Part shown: piece by piece, positions 41,224 through 50,046 of the stretch
Layout of the letters: each line of letters opens with the position of its first letter
How positions within the stretch are numbered: position 1 is the stretch's first letter
Origin: S5-A14a sp022766365
Lineage (GTDB): Bacteria > Bacillota > Clostridia > Peptostreptococcales > Anaerovoracaceae
Assembly: GCA_050313295.1 (NCBI GenBank)
Contig: JBNPLD010000001.1
Direction: 5' to 3' (one strand)
Length of the DNA: 64,000 nucleotides
Program-made: the position numbers and the translations under genes
The notes under the pieces: model-generated
The model's database searches: none
The model's input: the letters and a program-made list of their open reading frames with translations, nothing else
Told to the model about the DNA's origin: nothing

Positions 41224-43410
41224 ATGCAATCTAAAAAGGAATTTTTAAACACATTACTCAGCATAAACAGTAATTATGACGTCGATTTAATAGGAAGAGC
41301 TCTTGATAAAGCTGTGGAGCTTCACACCGGGCAGATGAGAAAAAGCGGAGAACCGTATATTATTCATCCAATGTCCGTTGCGGTAATTCTCGCTCAGCTC
41401 GGAATGGATGAAGCCACTATTATCGGCGGACTTTTGCATGATGTTGTTGAAGATACCGATTATACAAGAGAAGAACTCGTAAATGATTTTAATGAAGAGA
41501 TAGCCCTTCTGGTTGACGGTGTTACTAAGCTTGGAGCAATTAAATTTGACAATAAAGAAGAAGCCCAGGCTGAAAATTTGCGTAAAATGTTCCTGGCTAT
41601 GTCCAAAGACATACGTGTTCTGATAATCAAGTTAGCAGACAGGTTGCATAATATGAGAACATTGCAGTTTATGACTCCTGAGAAGCGAAAGGAAAAAGCG
41701 CAGGAAACATTGGATATTTATGCGCCTCTGGCAAGTCGTCTCGGAATTTACACTATCAAGTTCGAGCTGGAGGATATTGCTCTTATGTATCTGAAGCCCG
41801 ATGAATACACACAGCTGTCAAAAGAGATAACAGCAAAGAAAAATCAAAGGGAAGAATTCATAAACCAGACCATGGACGAGATAAAAGATGCCATGAAGGA
41901 TATGAATTTAAAATATGATATCACCGGAAGGTCCAAACATATATACAGCATATACAAGAAGATGAAGCTGCAGGATAAACAGCTTGACGAGATATTTGAT
42001 CTGACTGCTATAAGAATAATTGTTGAAACAGTTAGGGATTGTTATGCTGTGTTGGGGATAGTCCATACAATATGGAAGCCGATTCCGGGGCGTTTTAAGG
42101 ACTATATTGCTATGCCTAAGGCGAATATGTATCAGTCTCTACATACAACTGTTCTCGGAGATAATGGTGAGCCATTTGAAATTCAAATCAGGACTTACGA
42201 GATGCACAGAGTTGCTGAGTATGGTATAGCTGCTCACTGGAAATATAAGGAAGGCAAAAGCGGAAAAAACAGTAACAGCGAGGATATGAAGCTGGCTTGG
42301 CTAAGACAAACTCTGGAATGGCAGCAGGAACTCAATGACCCCAAAGAATTCCTGGATACATTGAAAATGGATTTGTTCTCCACACAGGTGTTCGTTTTCA
42401 CTCCAAAGGGAGAAGTGATTGATTTACCTTCAGGTTCAACGCCACTGGACTTTGCATATAAGATTCACACCGACGTAGGAAGCCACTGTGTCGGAGCCAA
42501 GGTTAACGGCAAGATGGTTACAATTGACCATGCCCTCCAGAATGGAGATATTGTTGAAATTGTAACATCTTCAAATTCCAGCGGACCTAGCGTAGACTGG
42601 CTTAAGATTGCCAAGAGTTCTTCCGCACGAAATAAAATCAGACAATGGTTAAAGCGTGAAAATAAGGGAGACGACGTTGCAAAGGGAAAAGATGTCCTTG
42701 ACAAGAGCATTCGTAAAAAAGGACTTGATCCTCAGCTTGTAGCTAAGTCAGGAAGTATAAATAAGGCTGTCAAAGAATTTTTATATTCGAATTCAGATGA
42801 GCTTTATACTCAGATTTCCCGCGGAGGAACTGTACTAAGCAAAGTTGCTAATTTTCTGATCAAACTTCACACAGATGAAGTCAATGCAAAAAAAGATGAG
42901 AGTAAGGAAGAAGTAATTGAGTCCATTAACAAAGTGGACAAACGCCCCAGGAAAAACGATGATCCCGGTATTACGGTAAAAGGCGGTCTTGATAACCTTA
43001 TGATCAGAACTGCAAGATGTTGTAATCCTGTACCGGGGGATAAGATAATAGGCTTCATTACAAAGGGGAGAGGGATTTCAGTTCATAGAACCGACTGTCC
43101 TAATATTATCTCCTTGCCCGATGAGGAAACTTCCAGACTGATAGAAGTCGAATGGGAGGATATGAAGCCGGGGAAATCATATGATGTGGATATTACAGTA
43201 ATTACAGGTGATAGGAAAGGAATCTTTTCTGATATATCAAGAGCTTGTGAAGATATGGACATACATATTGCAGGGGTGAATGCTAAGCCTAGAGGTGATG
43301 ATACTTTAAAGATAACCTTGACACTTTCAATTGCCAGTACCCAACATATGCAGAAAATCCAAAGAATTCTCCGAAACCTTCAGGGCATAATAAGCGTATA
43401 TAGAGGATAG
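41224..43410 (+). CDS. relA: Bifunctional (p)ppGpp synthetase/hydrolase Rel
   Basis: Makes and degrades the stringent-response alarmone. The N-terminal HD hydrolase domain has LLHDVVEDTDYT and an intact KLADRLHNMRT. The synthetase domain has GRSKHIYSIYKKM and YIAMPKANMYQSLHTTV. TGS (VFTPKGEVIDLPSGSTPLDFAYKIH), a zinc/helical region with ARCCNPVPGDKI, and a C-terminal ACT domain follow. Both catalytic sites look active. I start at ATG 41224 (728 aa), supported by the promoter position; the TTG at 41203 would leave almost no leader. No recJ or apt gene is adjacent, unlike in Bacillus. Confidence 0.96.
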   Translation: MQSKKEFLNTLLSINSNYDVDLIGRALDKAVELHTGQMRKSGEPYIIHPMSVAVILAQLGMDEATIIGGLLHDVVEDTDYTREELVNDFNEEIALLVDGVTKLGAIKFDNKEEAQAENLRKMFLAMSKDIRVLIIKLADRLHNMRTLQFMTPEKRKEKAQETLDIYAPLASRLGIYTIKFELEDIALMYLKPDEYTQLSKEITAKKNQREEFINQTMDEIKDAMKDMNLKYDITGRSKHIYSIYKKMKLQDKQLDEIFDLTAIRIIVETVRDCYAVLGIVHTIWKPIPGRFKDYIAMPKANMYQSLHTTVLGDNGEPFEIQIRTYEMHRVAEYGIAAHWKYKEGKSGKNSNSEDMKLAWLRQTLEWQQELNDPKEFLDTLKMDLFSTQVFVFTPKGEVIDLPSGSTPLDFAYKIHTDVGSHCVGAKVNGKMVTIDHALQNGDIVEIVTSSNSSGPSVDWLKIAKSSSARNKIRQWLKRENKGDDVAKGKDVLDKSIRKKGLDPQLVAKSGSINKAVKEFLYSNSDELYTQISRGGTVLSKVANFLIKLHTDEVNAKKDESKEEVIESINKVDKRPRKNDDPGITVKGGLDNLMIRTARCCNPVPGDKIIGFITKGRGISVHRTDCPNIISLPDEETSRLIEVEWEDMKPGKSYDVDITVITGDRKGIFSDISRACEDMDIHIAGVNAKPRGDDTLKITLTLSIASTQHMQKIQRILRNLQGIISVYRG

Positions 43411-43446
43411 ACAGTTCAAATTTAAGATTAGAGAAAGAGAAATGCT

Positions 43447-44070
43447 ATGCAAATATATAGATTTTTAACCTCACCTATTCAGGTGAACACATATCTTGTT
43501 TATGATGAAACCAAGAAAGGCTTCATAGTAGATCCGGGTGGATATGAACCTAGGCTTACAGAAATTGTTAAGGAAGAAGGAATCAATCCGGAATACATAA
43601 TTTTAACCCATGGCCATGGAGACCACATAGGAGGCGTTGCCGGATTCAAGGAGGATTTTCCAAATATTAAAACAATTGCCTATGAGGAAGAGAAGGAAAT
43701 TTTAAACGATACAAAGTTAAATGCAGCAAAAGATATATTCGGATATGATATTTCAATGGATGCAGATATCTATGTGACAGATGGGGAAGTCCTAACTATT
43801 GGGAACACAGAACTTAAGTTCATTCATACACCGGGCCATACAAAGGGTGGAATGTGTATAGTTAGCGGTGACTATATGTTCACAGGAGATACTATTTTTA
43901 GAGAATCTATAGGAAGAACTGATTTTTACAGTGGGAATTACGGAGAAATAATAAATTCCATTAAATACAAAATATTCAAATACCCCGACACAATGGTTCT
44001 TTTACCGGGCCATATGGGTGAAACCACTATTTTACACGAGAAGAGGCACAATCCTTTTGTACAAGATTAA
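43447..44070 (+). CDS. Glyoxalase II-like MBL-fold hydrolase
   Basis: A 207-residue metallo-beta-lactamase-fold hydrolase, of the group often annotated YqgX or hydroxyacylglutathione hydrolase-like. The metal site THGHGDHIGG and the downstream HTPGHTKGGMC and FTGDTIF motifs are complete. In organisms without glutathione the substrate is uncertain; bacillithiol or CoA thioesters are possible. It follows rel by 36 bases and overlaps hemZ by 14 bases, so it is probably in the same transcript. This position between rel and hemZ is seen in other Clostridia. Confidence 0.9.
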   Translation: MQIYRFLTSPIQVNTYLVYDETKKGFIVDPGGYEPRLTEIVKEEGINPEYIILTHGHGDHIGGVAGFKEDFPNIKTIAYEEEKEILNDTKLNAAKDIFGYDISMDADIYVTDGEVLTIGNTELKFIHTPGHTKGGMCIVSGDYMFTGDTIFRESIGRTDFYSGNYGEIINSIKYKIFKYPDTMVLLPGHMGETTILHEKRHNPFVQD

Positions 44071-45412
44071 GATACATAGCTACGAAAAGAAATATCTTTT
44101 AGATGAGATGATAAAGGTTTTCTTATCACCGGATGAATATTTTCTCGTCGAGGAAGATGACACGGATACAATTCACTTCAACCTTCAGGGAAGTCAAGAT
44201 AAAAATGTAATTAAGAGGGAAATTTTCAACAAACTATCTAAGCTGACTGACCATAGACCTGAATGGGGAATTTTGACAGGGATCAGACCGGTTAAACTTT
44301 GGGGAGAAACGCTGCAAAGACTCGGCGACATCTGTGAAGTAAGAAACTTTATGAAAGAGGAATTTCTGCTTTCGGATAAGAAAATAGATTTGCTTGAAGA
44401 CATCTATAACTATCAGATAAAGAGTATCGGAGGTATTGATGAGAGAAACTCCTCCATGTACATAGGTATTCCTTTTTGCCCCACACGGTGCAGTTACTGC
44501 TCGTTTGCGTCCAATCAAGTACCCGACACTGAAATAGATAAATATTTTCAAGCACTGCTTACAGAGATAAGAGCTGTCGGTTCAATGATGTCAGAAATCC
44601 GGATGATGCCCAGATCCATTTACATTGGCGGAGGCACACCGACAACGCTTAGTGCGCCTCAGCTGAGAGAACTGTTTTGTGCAATAAAAGAAAATATACC
44701 TACAGGCAGACTTAAAGAGATGAGCCTTGAAGCAGGTCGACCGGATACAATAACTTCAGAAAAGCTGAAAGCTGCATATGAAGGCGGAGTGGACAGGATA
44801 AGCATCAATCCTCAGACTATGAATGACGAAACTCTAAGAAGAATCGGAAGAGAACACAGTAGTCAAATGATTCACGAAGCTTTTAAAATTGCTGAGAAAT
44901 TTCCGTTCAGGGGAATAAATTGTGACATAATTGCAGGGCTGCCGGGAGAAACTCTAAAAGATTTTCAAAATACTTTGAAAAAAGTAATTGATTTAGGCCC
45001 AAATAACATTACCATTCATTCTATTGCTGTTAAGCGGGGATCAAAACTTATAGATATAGACAGAAGTTACTACCACAAAATAGCTGACCTGGTTGGAGAC
45101 ATGCTTATGTCAGGAGCTAAGGAATTGAGATTCCATGGATTCAGGCCCTATTATTTATATAGACAGAAACACATGGCAGGAGCATATGAAAATACCGGAT
45201 ATTGTAAAGACGATAATTTCTGCATATACAATATGGCCATAATGGACGAACATGAGGATATAGTTGCTCTGGGGGCCGGTGGAATCAGCAAAGCCTTTTA
45301 TCCCGGTGAGAACAGACTGGAAAGGGTACCCAATGTGACCAACTATCAAGAGTATATCTCTCGCATCGATGAAATGGTCGAAAGAAAGAGGAAAGGGCTT
45401 TTTAGCCGATAA
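44057..45412 (+). CDS. hemZ: Radical-SAM coproporphyrinogen dehydrogenase-like HemZ
   Basis: An oxygen-independent coproporphyrinogen oxidase-like radical SAM enzyme. The 4Fe-4S motif is Cys141-x3-Cys145-x2-Cys148 (PFCPTRCSYCSF), followed by YIGGGTPTTL and NCDIIAGLPGET. The 135-residue N-terminal region resembles HemZ and not HemN. No other haem genes are in the window and many Clostridia with hemZ make no haem, so its role may be different. I start at TTG 44057 (451 aa), just after GAGG; the earlier GTG 44018 would overlap the upstream gene by 53 bases. hisS follows closely. Confidence 0.9.
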   Translation: MYKIKIHSYEKKYLLDEMIKVFLSPDEYFLVEEDDTDTIHFNLQGSQDKNVIKREIFNKLSKLTDHRPEWGILTGIRPVKLWGETLQRLGDICEVRNFMKEEFLLSDKKIDLLEDIYNYQIKSIGGIDERNSSMYIGIPFCPTRCSYCSFASNQVPDTEIDKYFQALLTEIRAVGSMMSEIRMMPRSIYIGGGTPTTLSAPQLRELFCAIKENIPTGRLKEMSLEAGRPDTITSEKLKAAYEGGVDRISINPQTMNDETLRRIGREHSSQMIHEAFKIAEKFPFRGINCDIIAGLPGETLKDFQNTLKKVIDLGPNNITIHSIAVKRGSKLIDIDRSYYHKIADLVGDMLMSGAKELRFHGFRPYYLYRQKHMAGAYENTGYCKDDNFCIYNMAIMDEHEDIVALGAGGISKAFYPGENRLERVPNVTNYQEYISRIDEMVERKRKGLFSR

Positions 45413-45431
45413 TTTGAGAGGAGGAGAGCAA

Positions 45432-46691
45432 ATGCTTACAAATGCGCCCAGGGGCACAAAGGATGTATTGCCTGAAGAGAGCTATAAATGGCAATATGTT
45501 GAGAATGAATTTGCAAAGATGTGCAATTTATACGGGTTTGAGGAAATTCGAACACCCGTCTTTGAACATACAGACTTATTTGTAAGAGGCGTTGGAGACA
45601 CAACAGATATCGTGAACAAGGAGATGTACACCTTTAAAGATATGGGAAATAGAAGTATCACTCTAAAACCTGAGGGAACATCTCCAACTGTCCGAGCATT
45701 TATCGAGCACAAACAGTATGCCGAGATACAACCGACCAAATATTATTACAACACTCCGTGTTTCAGATATGAAAATCCCCAATCAGGAAGGCTCAGGGCT
45801 TTCCACCAGTTTGGAATAGAAGTCTTTGGGACTGATGATATGATGGCAGATGCTGAGGTTATTTCTCTAGCTCATGACTTTCTTAAAAAAATGGACATTA
45901 AAGATGTTGAACTGAGGATAAACAGTGTGGGATGTCCTGTGTGCAGGAAGGCACACAGAGAAGCATTAAAGAAATTTTTGACTTCGAAATATGATAAGCT
46001 CTGCGAAACATGCAAAGTCAGGTATGAGAAAAATCCAATGAGAATTTTGGATTGTAAATCTCCTGTGTGTCAAGAACTTGTGGCAGGAGCTCCGATGATG
46101 TTAGACTATCTTTGCGATGATTGCAAAGAGGCATTTGATCAGCTGCAGGAAAACTTAAAAGCCATGGATATAGAATTTACGATAGATCCGAAAATTGTAA
46201 GGGGACTTGACTATTACACCAAAACGGCATTTGAGTTTGTAACCACCAGTCTTGGGGCTCAGGGTACAATTTGCGGAGGAGGAAGATACGACCATCTTAT
46301 TGAGGAAATCGGCGGACCTCCCATTCCCGGGGTAGGATTTGGACTTGGCATAGAGCGACTTCTCATGTTGATGGAGTATTGTAACACAGAAATCAAGAAG
46401 CCGGATCCTATAGAAGCTTTTATTGTATATATTGGAGATAAAGCGAAAAAATACAGCCTCGGTCTGCTTACTTATCTGAGAAGTCAGGGTATTAAGGCGG
46501 AAATGGATACTCTGGCAAGGAATGTGAAAGGACAGTTTAAGTATGCCGGAAGAATAGGGGCTCTGTACACCATCGTTATTGGAGAAGATGAGATGGATAC
46601 CGGTGAGTTGTCAATAAAAGAAATGGCAACCTCGGAGCAGACTAAAATCAAAGCAGAAGAACTTGTAGATTTTTTCATCGGCAGGGAATAA
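45432..46691 (+). CDS. hisS: Histidyl-tRNA synthetase
   Basis: Class II synthetase that charges tRNA-His. It opens with the typical NAPRGTKDVLPEES. Motif 2 is in the FRYENPQSGRLRAFHQFGIEVFG block. The histidine-specific region is RGLDYYTKTAFE, and motif 3 is GVGFGLGIERL. A C-terminal anticodon-binding domain ends the 419-residue protein. A four-cysteine insertion near residues 174-235 (CPVC, CETC, CQEL, CDDC) suggests a bound metal. GGAGGAG precedes ATG 45432. No T-box leader is seen. aspS follows after 32 bases, the standard Firmicute order. Confidence 0.97.
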   Translation: MLTNAPRGTKDVLPEESYKWQYVENEFAKMCNLYGFEEIRTPVFEHTDLFVRGVGDTTDIVNKEMYTFKDMGNRSITLKPEGTSPTVRAFIEHKQYAEIQPTKYYYNTPCFRYENPQSGRLRAFHQFGIEVFGTDDMMADAEVISLAHDFLKKMDIKDVELRINSVGCPVCRKAHREALKKFLTSKYDKLCETCKVRYEKNPMRILDCKSPVCQELVAGAPMMLDYLCDDCKEAFDQLQENLKAMDIEFTIDPKIVRGLDYYTKTAFEFVTTSLGAQGTICGGGRYDHLIEEIGGPPIPGVGFGLGIERLLMLMEYCNTEIKKPDPIEAFIVYIGDKAKKYSLGLLTYLRSQGIKAEMDTLARNVKGQFKYAGRIGALYTIVIGEDEMDTGELSIKEMATSEQTKIKAEELVDFFIGRE

Positions 46692-46723
46692 TAATCCGAA
46701 ATTGGAAGGAGAGACTTGAAAGT

Positions 46724-48493
46724 ATGAAGGAGTTGCTTAAGAGAACTCATATGTGTGGAGATCTTAGAAGTGAGAATATAGGTGAAGAAGTTGTCTTGAA
46801 CGGCTGGGTAGCAAGCTATAGAAATCTGGGAGGCCTGATATTTATAGACTTAAGGGACAAAACAGGGATAAGCCAGATAACTTTTCCCGACAGTTCGCCG
46901 GAAGATCTGATTTCAGCTGCATCACATCTGAGAAACGAATATGTAGTCGGTATCAGGGGAAAAGTTGTCGAGAGATCCTCGAAAAATCCTAACATACCAA
47001 CGGGAGATGTAGAGGTTATCGTCCGAGAACTTTCGGTATACTCTAAGTCAGAGACTCCTCCGATTTATGTTAAAGATGATGATCAGGTTTCAGATGCTTT
47101 GCGACTTAAATACAGATACCTTGATTTGAGAAAACAACATATGCAAAATAATCTAACGCTAAGACATAGGATTACTAAAGCTACAAGGGATTATTTTGAT
47201 AAGGAAGGTTTTACAGAGGTAGAAACACCGATGCTCATAAAACCTACCCCTGAAGGCGCAAGGGATTACCTTGTGCCCAGCAGGATAAATAAAGGAAGTT
47301 TTTATGCATTGCCACAGTCGCCTCAGATGTTCAAACAGCTCCTCATGGTGGGCGGAACCGATAGATATATTCAAATAGCAAAATGTTTCAGAGATGAGGA
47401 TCTCAGAGCAGACAGGCAGCCTGAATTTACCCAGATTGATATGGAGATGTCATTTGCTGATCAGGACGATATAATAACCATGCAGGAGGGTTATCTTAAA
47501 TATCTCATGAAAACTGTAATGAATGTTGAAATAGAAACCCCTTTACCAAGGCTCAGCTACGAAGAAGCTATGAATACATACGGATCCGATAAGCCTGATA
47601 CCAGATTTGGCTACAAGCTTGTAAAGCTGAATGAGATTGTCAGGGGTACCGAATTTAAACTCTTTAATGATTGTTTGGAGTCCGGCGGATTGATCAGCGG
47701 TATCTGTATTCAAAAGGGAGGATCCAAATACAGCAGAAAGGCCATCGACAAGCTGACTGATCTTGTAAAAACATATGGTCTGAGAGGACTTGTATGGATT
47801 AAACCTGAAGAAAATAATATTAATTCTTCAGTGAACAAATTTTTTGATCAGGAAAAGTTGGGAGAAATTGTTAAAGCGATGGATGCTGTACCGGGGGATC
47901 TTATTCTGATAGCCGCTGATACTTGTAAGCACGTTCTCAACGGCCTGGGTTTTCTACGAAGGCATATCGCCGAAGAAATGGGACTTCTAGACAACAGTAA
48001 GTATAATTTTCTTTGGGTTGTAGATTTTCCGCTGTTTGAAGAAAATGAAGAAGGAGAGCTGAAAGCCATGCATCATCCGTTTACAAGTCCTAAGATGGAA
48101 GATGTGGATAAGATGGAATCAGATCCGAAATCAGTCAAGGCGAATGCATACGATATAGTTTTAAACGGATTTGAACTCGGCGGAGGAAGCATAAGAATCC
48201 ATGATCAGGAAGTACAGAAGATTATGTTCAAAACGTTAGGGCTGACTCAAGAGGAATGTGAAGAAAAGTTCGGCTTCTTCCTGGAAGCACTCAAATACGG
48301 CGTTCCACCACACGGTGGTATAGCATATGGCCTGGACAGGATGGCTATGTTACTTGCAGGAGAGGACAGCATCAGAGAGGTAATAGCATTTCCGAAGAAT
48401 CAAAATGCTCAGTGCATGGTGAGTGAAGCACCTGGAATTGCTTCAAATGAACAGCTGAGAGAACTTGGTTTGAAGTTGGACATCGGAATATAA
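46724..48493 (+). CDS. aspS: Aspartyl-tRNA synthetase
   Basis: Class II synthetase for tRNA-Asp. The N-terminal OB-fold anticodon domain has VVLNGWVASYRNLGGLIFIDLRD. The catalytic core has motif 2 at FRDEDLRADRQPEFTQID, a GAD insertion domain in the middle, and motif 3 at GIAYGLDRMAMLLAG. The length of 589 aa is that of the bacterial form. Whether it also charges tRNA-Asn is not visible; no gatCAB genes lie here. An AAGGAG site lies about 11 bases before the ATG. Confidence 0.97.
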   Translation: MKELLKRTHMCGDLRSENIGEEVVLNGWVASYRNLGGLIFIDLRDKTGISQITFPDSSPEDLISAASHLRNEYVVGIRGKVVERSSKNPNIPTGDVEVIVRELSVYSKSETPPIYVKDDDQVSDALRLKYRYLDLRKQHMQNNLTLRHRITKATRDYFDKEGFTEVETPMLIKPTPEGARDYLVPSRINKGSFYALPQSPQMFKQLLMVGGTDRYIQIAKCFRDEDLRADRQPEFTQIDMEMSFADQDDIITMQEGYLKYLMKTVMNVEIETPLPRLSYEEAMNTYGSDKPDTRFGYKLVKLNEIVRGTEFKLFNDCLESGGLISGICIQKGGSKYSRKAIDKLTDLVKTYGLRGLVWIKPEENNINSSVNKFFDQEKLGEIVKAMDAVPGDLILIAADTCKHVLNGLGFLRRHIAEEMGLLDNSKYNFLWVVDFPLFEENEEGELKAMHHPFTSPKMEDVDKMESDPKSVKANAYDIVLNGFELGGGSIRIHDQEVQKIMFKTLGLTQEECEEKFGFFLEALKYGVPPHGGIAYGLDRMAMLLAGEDSIREVIAFPKNQNAQCMVSEAPGIASNEQLRELGLKLDIGI

Positions 48494-48494
48494 A

Positions 48495-49097
48495 ATGAAA
48501 AAAATAGGAATTTTGGGAGGCACTTTTGATCCCTTCCATCTTGGACATGTGTCAATTGGAGAACGTAGCATCGAGGAAGTAGGTTTAGACGAGCTCATAC
48601 TTCTGCCGGCAAATGTTTCCCCTTTCAAAATCAACCGTGAAATGGTTGAAGAAATACATAGAATAAATATGTTGGAAGCTTTTGTCAAAAACCATCCTGA
48701 TTTTTCTGTTTCCAGGCTTGAAATAGATACGGATAATGTGTCTTATACATATGATACCATGGAGACTTTTCGAAAACTTTATCCGGATGACAAAATATAT
48801 TTCATATGCGGATCGGATGCTTTGGTAACAGTGGAGAATTGGTATAAAGGGAAAATGCTACTTGAAAGTACGGACTTTATAGTGGCAAACCGACCCGGTA
48901 TTGATGGAGATGTTTTAAATGAAAAAATCAAGCACTATGTTGATTCATATTTAACAGAAATTATTTTGTTAACTAATCCGATACTGGAGGTATCTTCTAC
49001 AGAAATTAAAGAAAAGTTGAAATTAGGTATGAGCATTCACAATCTTGTGCCCGGGGAAATTGAAAAGTATATTGATGAATATGCACTATATAGGTAA
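48495..49097 (+). CDS. nadD: Nicotinate-nucleotide adenylyltransferase
   Basis: Joins ATP and nicotinate mononucleotide to make deamido-NAD. The nucleotidyltransferase signature GGTFDPFHLGH is at residues 9-19 and the second motif VSSTEIKEKL is near the C-terminus. Length of 200 aa is typical. It begins one base after the aspS stop and overlaps the start of yqeK by 17 bases. The order nadD-yqeK-rsfS is conserved in Firmicutes. NAD kinase is also in the window, at 15.2 kb. Confidence 0.95.
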   Translation: MKKIGILGGTFDPFHLGHVSIGERSIEEVGLDELILLPANVSPFKINREMVEEIHRINMLEAFVKNHPDFSVSRLEIDTDNVSYTYDTMETFRKLYPDDKIYFICGSDALVTVENWYKGKMLLESTDFIVANRPGIDGDVLNEKIKHYVDSYLTEIILLTNPILEVSSTEIKEKLKLGMSIHNLVPGEIEKYIDEYALYR

Positions 49098-49647
49098 CGA
49101 TACACTTTTGAATAAAGTCAAACAACATATCACCTCCAAGAGGTTTATCCATACTATGGGCGTTTGTAAGCTATCTGTCGAGCTTTCCAAGCATTATGGT
49201 GCTGATCCTCAAAAAGCATGGATTGCTTCATTGTTACATGACTACGAAAAGACAATCTCAAGAACAGAATCTAATGAATTAGTGAAGAGATATGCGCTTG
49301 ATAATAAGTACATAGATAATCAGAATCTGGCACACAGCAAACTGGCTGCCATATCAGCCAAGGAAGATTTTAATATTACTGATGCTGATATATTAAATGC
49401 AATTTCTTATCATACTACAGGAAGAGCCGGAATGAGTCTGCTGGAAAAAATCGTCTTTGTGGCAGATACGTGTGAAGAGGGAAGAACATACAAAGAAGCT
49501 TCTAAACTTCGCAGACAAGCATTTGATGATTTGGACGGAGTTTGTGTTTTTATTCTGGAATACATCAAAAAATCACTTGAGCGCAAAGGAGAAAAAGTAG
49601 ACAAGGACACATTGGATGCCCTGGATTTTTTCAAAAGCAAACTTTAA
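49081..49647 (+). CDS. yqeK: HD-domain hydrolase YqeK
   Basis: An HD-fold hydrolase; family members have been reported to cleave symmetrical diadenosine tetraphosphate (Ap4A). The metal residues are in RFIHTMGV (His), LLHDYEK (His-Asp) and the AISYHTTGR segment. It is 188 aa from ATG 49081; ATG 49075 is an equal alternative and both have weak ribosome sites, relying on coupling to nadD. The protein is soluble. It is followed 15 bases later by rsfS, in the usual gene order. Confidence 0.92.
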   Translation: MHYIGNDTLLNKVKQHITSKRFIHTMGVCKLSVELSKHYGADPQKAWIASLLHDYEKTISRTESNELVKRYALDNKYIDNQNLAHSKLAAISAKEDFNITDADILNAISYHTTGRAGMSLLEKIVFVADTCEEGRTYKEASKLRRQAFDDLDGVCVFILEYIKKSLERKGEKVDKDTLDALDFFKSKL

Positions 49648-49662
49648 AGAAAAGAGGTATAA

Positions 49663-50013
49663 ATGGAAAATTTTAAACTTGTTGAGATTATCGTAAAAAT
49701 TCTCAGCGATAAGAAGGCAACAAATATTGTAGTGATAGATGTAAGCAGGAAGTCATCGTTTACGGACTACCTGATTTTAGCCAGTGGAGGGTCGCTCAGA
49801 CAATTAAATTCGCTTGTGAATGATATTGAAGACAAGCTTGCAGAAAATGAAGTCTTGCCGAAAGCTGTTGAAGGTAAACAGAATTCTGATTGGTTGCTGA
49901 TGGACTATGCAGATGTCGTTGTTAATGTGCTGACAGAAGATGCAAGGGAACGATACAATATCGAGAGAGTGTGGGGTGATTGTGACACCGTTGATATTAA
50001 AAAAATGATATAG
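49663..50013 (+). CDS. rsfS: Ribosomal silencing factor RsfS
   Basis: Binds ribosomal protein uL14 and blocks 30S-50S joining when nutrients are scarce. The 116-residue protein shows the family blocks VIDVSRKSSFTDYLILASG, AVEGKQNSDWLLMDYADVVVNV and the terminal RERYNIERVWGD. An AAAGAGG site precedes ATG 49663. It completes the nadD-yqeK-rsfS set and is followed by leuS after 33 bases. Confidence 0.96.
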   Translation: MENFKLVEIIVKILSDKKATNIVVIDVSRKSSFTDYLILASGGSLRQLNSLVNDIEDKLAENEVLPKAVEGKQNSDWLLMDYADVVVNVLTEDARERYNIERVWGDCDTVDIKKMI

Positions 50014-50046
50014 ATAGATAAATAAATTGAAAGGTTAAAGATACAT

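Noticed and set aside
45413..46723. T-box riboswitch upstream of hisS or aspS
   Set aside because: The gaps are only 19 and 32 bases and no GGGTGGNACCGCG-like antiterminator sequence is present. The same holds for leuS.
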